DNA of 64,000 nucleotides from assembly GCF_016887965.1 (NCBI RefSeq), contig NZ_JAFDVD010000008.1, positions 124,001 through 188,000 of the forward strand, in the 5' to 3' direction. This DNA is from Phycicoccus sonneratiae (GTDB taxonomy: Bacteria > Actinomycetota > Actinomycetes > Actinomycetales > Dermatophilaceae). The notes beneath the pieces are model-generated. The model worked only from the letters and a program-made list of their open reading frames with translations. It ran no database searches and was not told the DNA's origin. Position numbers and translations under genes: made by a program. This document shows positions 52,257 to 61,659 of the stretch, in pieces; the first letter of the stretch is position 1; each line of letters begins with the position of its first letter.

Positions 52257-55094
52257 TCACTCGCCCGTGGTCGGCTCGGCCGGGGCGCTGCTCGTGGCGG
52301 TGGACGACGGCGGTCCGGCCGGGGCGACGACGCGGCCGCGCTTGCGGCGCGAGCGGCGGGCCGGGGCCGGCTCCTCGGCGGGCTCGGGCTCGGCGGCGAC
52401 GGGCGGGGCGGCCACGGGCTCCTCGACGGGCTCGGGGACGGTCGGCGCGACCGCGACGGGCTCGACCGGCTCGACCGGCTCGCCGGGCGCCACCTCGGCG
52501 ACGACCTCGGCGGCCACCTCCTCGGCGACCTCCGGGCTCTCGCTGTGCTTGAGCGCGGCGGCGTGCGCGGCCGCGGCGATCTGGGCGGCGCTCGGACCGT
52601 TGCCCCCGCCCTTGGGGGCCTCGTCGGCCGCGGCGGACGAACCGCCCGAGCCTGCGGACCCGCCGGACGACCCGCGCCCGCGGCCCCGACCGGAGCGGGA
52701 GGAGCCGCCGCCGTCACCGGACCCGGAGCCGCCGCCCCGCTCGACCGGCTCGGACTGGACGACGATGCCGCGCCCGCCGCAGTGCTCGCACGGCTCGGAG
52801 AAGACCTCGATGAGGCCGGAGCCGACCCGCTTGCGGGTCATCTGCACGAGGCCGAGCGAGGTGACCTCGGCAACCTGGTGCTTCGTGCGGTCGCGCCCGA
52901 GGCACTCGAGCAGCCGGCGCACGACGAGGTCGCGGTTGGATTCCAGGACCATGTCGATGAAGTCGATGACGATGATGCCGCCGATGTCGCGCAGCCGGAG
53001 CTGGCGGACGATCTCCTCGGCGGCCTCGAGGTTGTTCTTGGTGACCGTCTCCTCGAGGTTGCCCCCGGAGCCGACGAACTTGCCGGTGTTGACGTCGACG
53101 ACGGTCATCGCCTCGGTGCGGTCGATGACGAGCGAGCCGCCCGAGGGCAGCCAGACCTTGCGGTCCATCGCCTTGCTGATCTGCTCGTCGATGCGGTGGG
53201 CCGCGAAGACGTCGTCCTCGGAAGTCCACTTCGTGACGCGGGCGGCGAGGTCGGGGGCGACGTCCTCGACGTACTCGCTGACCTCGCCCCAGGCCTTCTC
53301 GCCGGAGACGACGAGCGAGGCGAAGTCCTCGGTGAAGACGTCGCGGATGACGCGGATGGTGAGGTCGGGCTCGCCGTGGAGCAGCGCCGGGGCGCCCCCG
53401 CTGCCGGACTTCTTGGCCTTCGCGGAGTCGGCCTTCTTGACGATCCGCTCCCACTGCTTCGTGAGGCGCTCGACGTCGGCCTTGAGCTCGGCCTCCGAGG
53501 CCCCCTCGGCGGCGGTGCGCACGATGACGCCGGCGCCGTCGGGCACGACCTCCTTGAGGATGGCCTTGAGGCGGGCGCGCTCGGTGTCGGGGAGCTTGCG
53601 CGAGATGCCGGTCATCGAGCCCTCGGGCACGTAGACGACGTACCGGCCGGGCAGGCTGATCTGCGAGGTGAGCCGGGCGCCCTTGTGGCCGATCGGGTCC
53701 TTGGTGACCTGGACGAGGACGGTGTCGCCGGACTTCAGCGCGTTCTCGATGCGCTTGGCCTGGTTGACCTCGAGGCCGGCGGCGTCCCAGTTGACCTCGC
53801 CGGCGTAGAGCACGGCGTTGCGGCCCTTGCCGATGTCGACGAACGCGGCCTCCATCGAGGGCAGGACGTTCTGGACCCGGCCGAGGTAGACGTTGCCGGC
53901 CATCGAGGCGGTGGTCTCGCGCGAGACGTAGTGCTCGACGAGGACGCCGTCCTCGAGGACGCCGATCTGGGTGCGGCCGTCGCGGCCGCGAACGACCATG
54001 CTGCGCTCGACGCTCTCGCGGCGGGCGAGGAACTCGGCCTCGGTGATGATCGTGCGGCGCCGGCCGGCCTCGCGGCCCTCGCGGCGGCGCTGCTTCTTGG
54101 CCTCGAGGCGGGTCGAGCCCTTGACCGCGGTCGGCTCGTCGCGCTCCGAGCGCGGCTCGCGGACCTTCGTGACGGTGCCGGGCGGGTCGTCGCCCTCGGC
54201 GGCACCGGACCCGCTGCGCCGGCGGCGGCGACGGCGGCGGCTCGAGGCCGACTCGCCGTCGGAGTCCTCGTCGTTCTCGGCCGCGCGACCACCGCGGCGA
54301 CCGCCCGTGGGCTGCTGGTCGCCGGAGTCGTCGGCGGCGTCGCCGTCGGAGCCCTCGGCGCCGCCCTGCTCGTCCTCGCCCTTGCCGCGGCCGCGGCGTC
54401 CGCGACCGCCCCGGCGGCGACGGCGGGAGCCGCCGTCGCCCTCGGCGGGCTCGGCCTCGGGGGCGTCGGGGACGGTGGCCTCGGCGGGCGCGTCCTCTGC
54501 GGTCTCCTCGACGGCGGGCTCGGCGGCCGGCTCCGGGGTGGCCGGCACCTCGGCGGGGGCCTGGGCCGGCGAGGTCGCGCGCCGGCGGCGCGGGGCGACG
54601 GTGGTCTCGGGGGCCTGGAAGAGCAGTCCGAAGGCGGGGCCGGACGCCGGCTGCTCGGCCGTCTCCTCGGACTCCTCCTCCTCGGGGGTCTCGTCCTCGG
54701 CGGGCGCGGGGGCCTCCTCGGCGGGGGCCGGGGCGACCGCGGCCTTGGCGGTCTTGCGGCCACCCTTCTTCGCCGGGCGGCGAGGGGCGACCGGCGGCGC
54801 GTCGTCGTCGGTGTCGGTGGTGGCCTCGGCCGCGGCGGGCGCCTCGACCGGGGCGTCGGCCTTCTTCTTCGCCGCGCGCTTGCGGGGGGTCTTCGCCGCG
54901 GGCGTCGCGTCGTCGGCGGCGCCCTCCTCGGCGGAGGCGGCCACGGCCTTCTTCTTCGTGGCGCGCTTGCGGGTGGACTTCTTCGTGGCGCCGCCCGCGC
55001 TCGAGGCGTCGTCACCGGCGGAGGGCGCGGTGTCGACCGGCAGGGTCGGGGCCTCGGCGGCCTGGGGGGTGGTCGGGTCGTTCTCGGAAGCCAT
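52257..55094 (-). CDS. rne: Ribonuclease E/G family endoribonuclease
   Basis: This main RNA-processing and decay nuclease is 945 residues long. Residues 1-280 are an Ala/Pro/acidic and basic disordered region. The catalytic core follows: an S1 domain with [21 protein letters not shown], a 5' sensor/RNase H-like region, and the DNase-I-like active site with Asp in [12 protein letters not shown] and [12 protein letters not shown]. The zinc-link is CEHCGGRG. The C-terminus is again low complexity. The long tails on both sides are typical of actinobacterial RNase E. The start MASENDPTT follows AAAGGGG. Confidence 0.95.
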   Translation of the reverse strand: MASENDPTTPQAAEAPTLPVDTAPSAGDDASSAGGATKKSTRKRATKKKAVAASAEEGAADDATPAAKTPRKRAAKKKADAPVEAPAAAEATTDTDDDAPPVAPRRPAKKGGRKTAKAAVAPAPAEEAPAPAEDETPEEEESEETAEQPASGPAFGLLFQAPETTVAPRRRRATSPAQAPAEVPATPEPAAEPAVEETAEDAPAEATVPDAPEAEPAEGDGGSRRRRRGGRGRRGRGKGEDEQGGAEGSDGDAADDSGDQQPTGGRRGGRAAENDEDSDGESASSRRRRRRRRSGSGAAEGDDPPGTVTKVREPRSERDEPTAVKGSTRLEAKKQRRREGREAGRRRTIITEAEFLARRESVERSMVVRGRDGRTQIGVLEDGVLVEHYVSRETTASMAGNVYLGRVQNVLPSMEAAFVDIGKGRNAVLYAGEVNWDAAGLEVNQAKRIENALKSGDTVLVQVTKDPIGHKGARLTSQISLPGRYVVYVPEGSMTGISRKLPDTERARLKAILKEVVPDGAGVIVRTAAEGASEAELKADVERLTKQWERIVKKADSAKAKKSGSGGAPALLHGEPDLTIRVIRDVFTEDFASLVVSGEKAWGEVSEYVEDVAPDLAARVTKWTSEDDVFAAHRIDEQISKAMDRKVWLPSGGSLVIDRTEAMTVVDVNTGKFVGSGGNLEETVTKNNLEAAEEIVRQLRLRDIGGIIVIDFIDMVLESNRDLVVRRLLECLGRDRTKHQVAEVTSLGLVQMTRKRVGSGLIEVFSEPCEHCGGRGIVVQSEPVERGGGSGSGDGGGSSRSGRGRGRGSSGGSAGSGGSSAAADEAPKGGGNGPSAAQIAAAAHAAALKHSESPEVAEEVAAEVVAEVAPGEPVEPVEPVAVAPTVPEPVEEPVAAPPVAAEPEPAEEPAPARRSRRKRGRVVAPAGPPSSTATSSAPAEPTTGE

Positions 55095-55248
55095 GACGGC
55101 CCCTTTCGTCACCCGGTGGTCGACGACCACACCGGCGACGCCCGGAGGCGGCTCCTCGCCGACCGCACGGTGTGCGATCGCATCGTGCGGGCGGGTGGCC
55201 CACACGGAAGTCAGCTGCTGCCCCGGTGCGGCTCGCGCGGACGGCGCG

Positions 55249-56007
55249 TCACCGAGCGGGGCCGACGGCCTCCCGGTCGGCGGCCAGTGGATCGGCCACC
55301 CCGGCACCTGCCTCGAGCAGCGGGCCCTGCGCGAGCCGGGTCACCAGTGGTGGCTCCGGCGCCGCGAACCCCGTGACTGCGTGGAGGGCGGTCAGGATGT
55401 CGTCGGGGCGTACGGCCGGTGTGGTGTGCCGTACGACCATCCGCAGTATCGCACACCCCTCCTGCGGGTCCTCCTCGACGCGCATGGCGAGCACCGGCTC
55501 CCGCGTGTCGAAGGTGCGCGGCCCGGACTTGAAGGTGCGGGTGGCCTCGGCCCGCTCGACCGCGAGGAAGGCGGCGACGACCGGCTCGACCTCGGCCGGG
55601 GCGCTCCGGCGCAGCCGCAGCTCCCAGTCGCTGCCCTCGAGGCGGTCGGCGAGCGAGCCGGGCCCGGCCTCGACGACCTCGACGACGTCGAGGTCGGTGG
55701 GCAGCGCCTCGTCGAGGGCCTCGCGCAGCGCGTCGGGGTCGACCCGCTCGGTGACCCGGATCTCGAAGTACTCGGCCTCGCTCGCCGTGCCCGTGGGAGC
55801 GGCGTTCGCGTAGGAGATCAGGGGGTGCGGGTGGAAGCCGGCCGAGAAGGCCATCGGCACGCCGGCCCGGCGCAGCGCCCGCTCGAGCGCGCGCGAGAAG
55901 TCCCGGGTCGAGGAGAAGCGCAGCCGGCCGCGCTTGGCGTACCGGATGCGCAGCTTCTGGACCGCGGGGGGCGGCGGGGGTCCCTCGGGGGTGCGCTGGC
56001 GGGCCAT
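55249..56007 (-). CDS. TIGR03936 family radical-SAM-associated protein (DUF2344)
   Basis: This 252-residue protein matches the DUF2344/TIGR03936 family: VQKLRIRYAKRGRLRFSSTRDFSRALERAL and MAFSAGFHPHPLISYANAAP are its signatures. In most actinobacteria the gene lies between a TIGR03960 radical SAM gene and rne. Here it precedes rne as expected, but the radical SAM gene is missing upstream. Its function, thought to concern rRNA or tRNA modification, is not established. Confidence 0.9.
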   Translation of the reverse strand: MARQRTPEGPPPPPAVQKLRIRYAKRGRLRFSSTRDFSRALERALRRAGVPMAFSAGFHPHPLISYANAAPTGTASEAEYFEIRVTERVDPDALREALDEALPTDLDVVEVVEAGPGSLADRLEGSDWELRLRRSAPAEVEPVVAAFLAVERAEATRTFKSGPRTFDTREPVLAMRVEEDPQEGCAILRMVVRHTTPAVRPDDILTALHAVTGFAAPEPPLVTRLAQGPLLEAGAGVADPLAADREAVGPAR

Positions 56008-56083
56008 GACGCACCAGCCTAGGAGGCACCGCGGCCGCGACCGAATCGCGGCGGCGGAGCCGGCCGGCCTCCCGCCGGCCGGG

Positions 56084-56947
56084 TCAGGCGACGGTGCCGG
56101 GCACCGGCCAGGTCCCGAAGCGCTGGGCGATCGTGATCCGGCCGTAGTCGCCGTCGAGCTGGGGTCCCGGGCGGCGGGGGGCGGGCTCGCTGAAGGCGTT
56201 CGTCACCGCGGTGCGCAGCGTGTCGTCGGCCGTCGTGAGCGCCGTCTCGGCGGTCTCGCGGGGGGTGACGAACCGCGACTCGACCTCGGTGGCCGACACG
56301 TGGAGGGTTCCCAGGACGCACTGGGTCCCGGTCACCTCCGACTCCTGGACGGGCGACTCGGGACCCATGACCGGCGGCGGCGTGAGGAGGGAGTACTGGC
56401 TCCCCGGGCCGGTGGAGAGGAAGCCGGGGCTGGTGTGGAACTGGTACGTCAGGTGCTGGGTCAGGGTCGTCGCCAGGGTGCTGACGGACTCGAAGTGCGC
56501 CTCACCGGCGGTCTCGAGGGAGGTGCACCCGCGCTTCATGTCGAGGCAGGCCTCGTGCACCGTCGACAGGGCGGTGCGCTGGGGCGGCGCGGCGGCCCGG
56601 TACCGCGGCGAGGCGCCGCGGCGCCACGACCCGATGGCGCGCAGGGCCGGCTCGGCCACCGCCGCCTGGGCGTCCGACACGTGGCTCGCCGCCTGGTTCC
56701 ACTCGCGGGTGCGGTCGCCGACCGTGCCCACCCACCCGCTGTCGTCGAGTCGCCGCTCGATGGTCGTCGCCAGCCCGCGCACGGCGTCGCGCGCCGCGAC
56801 CACCTCCGAGCGCAGGTCGACGAAGCCGTCGCACCCGTGGTGGTCACCGGCGTACACGTCCCAGTTCGTCACGACGTGGTCGGCCCACAGCCGCAGGTAG
56901 GCCACCCGGTCCCTGGCCACCGACACGCTCGCCTGCACCCCGGTCAT
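56084..56947 (-). CDS. Hypothetical protein paired with the Asp-repeat protein
   Basis: This 287-residue protein is mostly helical. Its first 100 residues (VARDRVAYLRLWADHVVTNW and VVAARDAVRGLATTIERRLDDSGW) read like a helical bundle such as those of type VII secretion-associated proteins, but no W-x-G turn is present. The middle carries Cys residues in HEACLDMKRGCTSLE. No signal peptide or membrane span is visible. Its ATG overlaps the stop of the Asp-repeat gene by four bases (ATGA), so the two are made together and may interact. No family is recognised. Confidence 0.65.
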   Translation of the reverse strand: MTGVQASVSVARDRVAYLRLWADHVVTNWDVYAGDHHGCDGFVDLRSEVVAARDAVRGLATTIERRLDDSGWVGTVGDRTREWNQAASHVSDAQAAVAEPALRAIGSWRRGASPRYRAAAPPQRTALSTVHEACLDMKRGCTSLETAGEAHFESVSTLATTLTQHLTYQFHTSPGFLSTGPGSQYSLLTPPPVMGPESPVQESEVTGTQCVLGTLHVSATEVESRFVTPRETAETALTTADDTLRTAVTNAFSEPAPRRPGPQLDGDYGRITIAQRFGTWPVPGTVA

Positions 56948-57876
56948 GCCCACTCCTCCGCGTCCACCCGGCGCGCGGCCGGCTCCCACTCGGCGCCCGT
57001 CGGCACGCCCTCGCCCGAGCCGGCAGCCGGGACGGGCCCGGGGACCTCCTCCTCCTGGAGCAGGTCGGGGACGCCGTCCTCGTCCTCGTCCTCGGCGAGG
57101 TCGACGACGCCGTCGCCGTCGGTGTCCTCCCAGAGGTCCGGCACGCCGTCCCGGTCGGCGTCCGGCACGGTGGCCGGCGCGCCCTCGACGTCCTGCCAGA
57201 CGTCGTAGCGGCCGTCGCCGTCGCGGTCCTCGAGCAGGTCGGGGGTGCCGTTGCCGTCGGCGTCCTGGAGGATGTCGGGCGCGCCGTCACCGTCGCGGTC
57301 CGCGAAGAGGTCGGGGACGCCGTCGTAGTCACGGTCGCGCCAGATCCGGGGCGTGCCGTCGCGCCCGGTCTCCCAGACGTCGAGCACGCCGTCGCCGTCC
57401 TCGTCCTCGAGGACGTCGGGTCGGCCGTCGCCGTCGCGGTCCCGCAGGTAGAGCGGGTCCCGGTCGGGTGCCGGAACGGGCTCGCCGACGAACGTCGGGT
57501 TCCCGGCACCGCCTCCTCCTCCGCCACCGCCCGCGGGCTGTTCGGACCCCCCGCCGCCCCCGCTGCCGGCGGAGGTGACCCGGCCGCCGGCGTCGACGTC
57601 GGTGCGCGTCGTCCGCACCGTGTTCGCGTCGATGAGGTCGGCGACCGTCCCCGTGGCCGCCGCCGCGTCGCGCAGGAAGTCGCGGACGGCCTCGGCCTGC
57701 GTCACGTAGACCGGCTTGACGATCTCCGCGTACACGCCGAAGACCGGGTGCCCGCTGACCTCCCCCGCCGCCAGCGTCCGGGCCTCGCCGAGCCGGGTCT
57801 GCGCGCTGCGCCACTGCGCCGCGTCGTGCTCCATGTCCGCGAAGACGATCTCCACGCCGTCCGGCCCACCGCCCAC
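56944..57876 (-). CDS. EspC/WXG-like N-terminus fused to thrombospondin-3-like Asp repeats
   Basis: In this 310-residue protein, residues 1-95 form a helical domain (FADMEHDAAQWRSAQTRLGE to LRDAAAATGTVADLIDANT) resembling EspC/WXG100-type secretion substrates. Residues about 96-140 are a Gly/Ser linker. Residues 146-273 contain ten repeats of about 12 residues with the D-x-D-x-D-G pattern (for example DRDGDGAPDILQ) of calcium-binding thrombospondin type 3 modules. There is no Sec signal peptide. Type VII export and calcium binding outside the cell are inferences. The GTG start at 57876 follows a GGGAAGG site. Confidence 0.7.
   Translation of the reverse strand: MGGGPDGVEIVFADMEHDAAQWRSAQTRLGEARTLAAGEVSGHPVFGVYAEIVKPVYVTQAEAVRDFLRDAAAATGTVADLIDANTVRTTRTDVDAGGRVTSAGSGGGGGSEQPAGGGGGGGGAGNPTFVGEPVPAPDRDPLYLRDRDGDGRPDVLEDEDGDGVLDVWETGRDGTPRIWRDRDYDGVPDLFADRDGDGAPDILQDADGNGTPDLLEDRDGDGRYDVWQDVEGAPATVPDADRDGVPDLWEDTDGDGVVDLAEDEDEDGVPDLLQEEEVPGPVPAAGSGEGVPTGAEWEPAARRVDAEEWA
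57058..57441 (-). repeat. Tandem 36-base repeats coding for D-x-D-x-D-G units
   Basis: About ten consecutive copies of a 36-base unit encode the Asp-rich repeats of the gene above. The codons have diverged while the Asp and Gly positions are kept, which points to selection on the protein rather than recent DNA amplification. One unit (GRDGTPRIWR) is degenerate and one is followed by a ten-residue insertion. Confidence 0.8.
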
Positions 57877-58072
57877 GGTCCCCCGCCCTTCCCTCGATGT
57901 CCCGCGCCGACGGTAACCAGCCGGCCGCGGGCGCGACAATGGGGAGCACTGCCCGCACCGTCGCACGAGGGACCCCGTCCCGACCGATCCGACGGCGAGA
58001 ACGCCGTCCGGAGACGGATCGAGCGGCGAACGGGACTGTCGGCCACGTCATCCGCAGCACTATCGTGCAGCC

Positions 58073-59440
58073 ATGCCTGCGACCGACCGCGCCCGACTCG
58101 CCCGACTCCTCGCCGCCGAGCAGGAGCGGTACACCGCCGACCACCCCCGCAGCCGCGAGCTGTTCGAGGCCGGCGGCAACCTCTTCGGCCGGGTCCCGAT
58201 GACGTGGATGAACAAGTGGAGCGGGGGCTTCCCGCTCTACCTCGACCACGCCCGCGGCAACCGGATCACCGACGTCGACGGCCACACCTACGTCGACTTC
58301 GCCCTCGGCGACACCGGCGCGATGGCCGGGCACTCCCCCGTGCCGACGACGACCGCGGTCGCCCGGCGGATGGGCGAGCTCGGCGGTATCACGACGATGC
58401 TCCCGAGCGAGGACGCGCAGTGGGTCGGCGAGGAGCTGACCCGGCGCTTCGGGATGCCGCTGTGGAGCTTCACCCTCTCGGCCACCGACGCCAACCGGTG
58501 GGCGGTGCGCCTGGCCCGGCTCGCGACCGGCCGCTCGAAGATCCTCGTCTTCGCGTACTGCTATCACGGCTCGGTCGACGAGACCTTCGCGATCCCCGGA
58601 CCCGACGGCACCACGGTCTCGCGCCCCGGCAACGTCGCGCCGCCGGTGCCCCTCGACCTCACGACCCGCGCCGCGACGTGGAACGACCTGGCCTCGGTCG
58701 AGCGCGAGCTGGCGCACGGCGACGTCGCGGCGATCCTCACCGAGCCGGCCCTGACCAACATCGGCATCGTCCTGCCCGAGCCCGGGTTCCTGGAGGGCCT
58801 GCGCGAGCTCGCGACCCGCTACGGCGCCCTCCTGATGATCGACGAGACGCACACCTTCTCGGCCGGCTGGGGCGGGGCCACGCGCGAGTGGGCCCTGCAG
58901 CCCGACATCTTCGTCATCGGCAAGTCGATCGGCGGCGGCATCCCCTGCGGCGCGTACGGCATCTCGGCCGACGTGGCGGCGGCGGTCACCCGCCACACCG
59001 ACGCCGGTGACGCCGACATCGTCGACGTCGGCGGGGTCGGCGGCACGCTCGCCGGCAACGCGCTCTCGACCGCGGCGATGCGCGCCACCCTCGACGAGGT
59101 GCTCACCGAGGACGCGTTCGCGCACATGACCTCGCTCGCCGAGGCCTTCACCGACGGCGTCCGGGAGACCCTCGAGGCGTTCGACGTGCCGTGGTCGGTC
59201 AGCCGGCTCGGGGCGCGCTCGGAGTACCGCTTCGCCCGGCCGGCGCCGCGCACCGGTGAGGAGTCGGCGGCTGCGCACGACGACGACATCGACGCCTGGA
59301 TGCACCTGGCGATGGTCAACCGCGGCATCCTCATGACGCCGTTCCACAACATGGCGCTCATGTGCCCCGAGACGACCCGCGAGGACGTCGACCGGCACAC
59401 CGAGGCCTTCCGCGAGGTCGTCGGCGAGCTGTACGGCTGA
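58073..59440 (+). CDS. Class III aminotransferase, glutamate-1-semialdehyde aminomutase-like
   Basis: This 455-residue PLP enzyme has class III features: ITDVDGHTYVDFALGDTGAM near residue 65, FAYCYHGSVDETFA, LLMIDETHTFSAGWGG with the cofactor Asp, and VIGKSIGGGIPCGAYG with the PLP lysine. It resembles HemL-like aspartate aminotransferase family proteins but is not HemL itself, since HemL genes carry a different N-terminus. It is transcribed alone and followed by a strong terminator. The substrate is unknown. Confidence 0.88.
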   Translation: MPATDRARLARLLAAEQERYTADHPRSRELFEAGGNLFGRVPMTWMNKWSGGFPLYLDHARGNRITDVDGHTYVDFALGDTGAMAGHSPVPTTTAVARRMGELGGITTMLPSEDAQWVGEELTRRFGMPLWSFTLSATDANRWAVRLARLATGRSKILVFAYCYHGSVDETFAIPGPDGTTVSRPGNVAPPVPLDLTTRAATWNDLASVERELAHGDVAAILTEPALTNIGIVLPEPGFLEGLRELATRYGALLMIDETHTFSAGWGGATREWALQPDIFVIGKSIGGGIPCGAYGISADVAAAVTRHTDAGDADIVDVGGVGGTLAGNALSTAAMRATLDEVLTEDAFAHMTSLAEAFTDGVRETLEAFDVPWSVSRLGARSEYRFARPAPRTGEESAAAHDDDIDAWMHLAMVNRGILMTPFHNMALMCPETTREDVDRHTEAFREVVGELYG

Positions 59441-59456
59441 CCCGCGCGCGACGCAC

Positions 59457-59488
59457 GAGGGCCCGGCCGCGGGTGCGGCCGGGCCCTC
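59457..59488. terminator. Bidirectional terminator between aminotransferase and peptidase genes
   Basis: A perfect 14-base stem (GAGGGCCCGGCCGC and complement) with a four-base loop lies between the two convergent stop codons. Confidence 0.8.
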
Positions 59489-59514
59489 GCTCTGCCCGGA
59501 GGACAGGCCGGACG

Positions 59515-61506
59515 TCAGTGCCGCCCGGAGGCGGTCGTCAGGTAGCGCGCGGTGGGCGCGCCGACGCCGGTGACGTCGTCCCAGCCACGACCGGTGGTCA
59601 GGCTCGAGTCGTCGTCGAAGGTGCGGACGCTGGAGACGAGCCCGTCGTCGGCGTTGAGGCCGTTGACGTAGTCGACCCGGACGTTGCCCCGGTCACCCTC
59701 GGGGCGGACGTCGTGGAAGACGCCGCTCGTCCGGCCGAGGCGGTACAGCAGCGGGTTGGCGAACCCGATGCGGCCGCGCGTCTGCTGCACGTCGGCCTGC
59801 AGGCCGGCCATGAGCGGCGCCGCGAGGCTCGTCCCGCCGATGCGGTACTCGCCGTAGCGGACTCCCTGACCGAAGCGGGTCGGCGCGTCGAAGACCTGCG
59901 TCTCACCGACGAGCATGCCGGTCGTGGGGTCGGCGTCCATCCCGACGTCGGGGACCCCGCGCATCGCACAGCCCGTCCGGGTGCCCTGCTGGTAGAAGGG
60001 CTTGGTGAACAGGTCGCTGCACCCGCCGCCGGCCCCGTAGAGGTAGCCGACCGAGGTCCACCGGCCCTTGTCGAGCGTGTACTTGTCCGTGCCCCAGCCG
60101 GTCTCGAACGTCCGGCGTCCCGCCTTGTCGATCGCGAGCGCGGTGCCGCCGACGGCGGTCACGTACGGGTCGGCTGCCGGCCAGTCGGGCGAGACGACAC
60201 CCGTGTTCGCGCCCTCGTCGCCGTCGTCACCCGAGGAGAAGTAGGTGCCGATGCCCTGCACGGCACCCTGGAGGATGACCGACTCGTAGGCCTGGACGAG
60301 CGCGTCGTCGATGGTCGGGGTCTTCACGCCGTCGACCACGACGTAGGTGGGCTCGCCCCAGGAGTTGGAGATGACCGAGGCCTTGTTGTCGTGCACGACG
60401 CGGGCGATCGAGTTGAGCAGGTCGTCGTCGTAGCAGGAGGCGGCGCCGTAGTAGGCGACCGTGGCGTCGGGAGCCATGCCGTGCACGGCCTCGACGTCGA
60501 GGGTCTCCTCACCGAACCAGCCGTTGCCGCCGCACTCCTCGACCTTGGCCGGGTCGTAGGTCGTGTCGTTGGCCTGGGTCAGCTGGCCGCGGCGGAACGC
60601 CTTGTCCCCGTGCCGCTTCGCGTAGGTGTTCGCGTCCTCCTGGATGGTCGGGGCGGCGAAGGCGTCGGTGATGGCGACCGTCTCACCCTTGCCCGTGCGG
60701 TGCGTGGCGGTGACGCCGTACGCCGAGCGCAGCTGCTTCGGCACGTACCCGCACACCGAGTACGGCAGGTGCTTGCCCTGGAAGGCCGGGTCGGTGCGGT
60801 CGACCTTCTGCCCGTAGTAGGCGCCGCAGGTCGTCGAGTTGACGAAGCCGGGCGGCGGGCCGAGGTCGCTCGGCGCGGACGTCGTCGTCGCGGTGGTCCC
60901 CCGGTCGCCCTCCTGCTGCGGCCGGGTCCAGTGCGTCACGGTGTCGAGGCCGGTGACGGCCAGCACGTCGGAGGCGAGGGCGTCGGGGACGGTGACGGGG
61001 GTCGTCGGCGCCGTGCCGGTGTGGCCGTCGAGGGTGAAGGTCTGCAGCCCGGCGGTGAAGGCCGAGGACAGCGCGGCCGGGCTGCCGGACAGCTGGACAA
61101 AGTGGCGGTCGGTCCCCACGGCGTCGACGTGCAGGCCGGCCCCGCGGGCCCAGCTGCCGACGGCCGAGACGGTGGCCGAGGTCGGCGCGAACCGCGCGGC
61201 GTACTGCGCGGTGTCGAGGTAGTGCCCGTAGGCGGAGGAGCCGGGGTCCGAGACGGACCGCGCGAGCCGCTCGAGCGCGGCGCCGTCGCGGGGTGCGAGC
61301 CACACCTTGACGTGGGCCGTCGCGGTGGCGGCGGCGGAGCGCTGGGACCGGACCTTGGTGGTCCAGGCCGGGGCCCGGCTCACCTCGTGCCGTCCGGTGC
61401 CGTGGGGTGCTGCGGCGGCCGCACCGGCGCCGACGGCTCCGGCTCCGGTCGCCGCGAGGACGGCTGCGCCGATGAGCGCCACCGTTCCGCGAGTGGTTCC
61501 TGTCAC
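59515..61506 (-). CDS. Secreted S53 family peptidase (sedolisin)
   Basis: This 663-residue protein has a signal peptide (TVALIGAAVLAATGAGAVGAGAAAAA), a pro-kumamolisin activation domain (about 45-200, HVKVWLAPRDGAALERLARS) and a peptidase S53 domain. Its catalytic residues lie in GEETLDVEAVHGMAP (Glu and Asp), FSSGDDGDEG (oxyanion Asp) and GGTSLAAPL (Ser). Such enzymes digest proteins at acidic pH. The GTG at 61506 follows AGGAGGT; the longer frame has no ribosome site. A possible calcium site lies near the C-terminus (DVTGVGAP). Confidence 0.92.
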   Translation of the reverse strand: MTGTTRGTVALIGAAVLAATGAGAVGAGAAAAAPHGTGRHEVSRAPAWTTKVRSQRSAAATATAHVKVWLAPRDGAALERLARSVSDPGSSAYGHYLDTAQYAARFAPTSATVSAVGSWARGAGLHVDAVGTDRHFVQLSGSPAALSSAFTAGLQTFTLDGHTGTAPTTPVTVPDALASDVLAVTGLDTVTHWTRPQQEGDRGTTATTTSAPSDLGPPPGFVNSTTCGAYYGQKVDRTDPAFQGKHLPYSVCGYVPKQLRSAYGVTATHRTGKGETVAITDAFAAPTIQEDANTYAKRHGDKAFRRGQLTQANDTTYDPAKVEECGGNGWFGEETLDVEAVHGMAPDATVAYYGAASCYDDDLLNSIARVVHDNKASVISNSWGEPTYVVVDGVKTPTIDDALVQAYESVILQGAVQGIGTYFSSGDDGDEGANTGVVSPDWPAADPYVTAVGGTALAIDKAGRRTFETGWGTDKYTLDKGRWTSVGYLYGAGGGCSDLFTKPFYQQGTRTGCAMRGVPDVGMDADPTTGMLVGETQVFDAPTRFGQGVRYGEYRIGGTSLAAPLMAGLQADVQQTRGRIGFANPLLYRLGRTSGVFHDVRPEGDRGNVRVDYVNGLNADDGLVSSVRTFDDDSSLTTGRGWDDVTGVGAPTARYLTTASGRH

Positions 61507-61659
61507 GGGGTACCTCCTGGGGAGACCTGTCGCGGAGCGGTGGCTCCGCGTGCGCAGCCTCACCCCGGGACGGGGCTTCGCACCCTGACGGATGTCACGG
61601 GTCGCCCTCCGGCGCAGCGTCGTCCGGCACTTGGTCCTCAGGAGGCCCTCAGCCGGCGG

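Noticed and set aside
51864-55376. 1170-codon plus-strand frame across the RNase E/G gene
   Set aside because: It is Leu/Gly/Ala-rich antisense noise opposite a gene with complete S1, catalytic and zinc-link motifs.
57058-57441. CRISPR-like array because of regular 36-base periodicity
   Set aside because: The period comes from 12-residue protein repeats in frame; there are no identical repeats with unrelated spacers and no cas genes.
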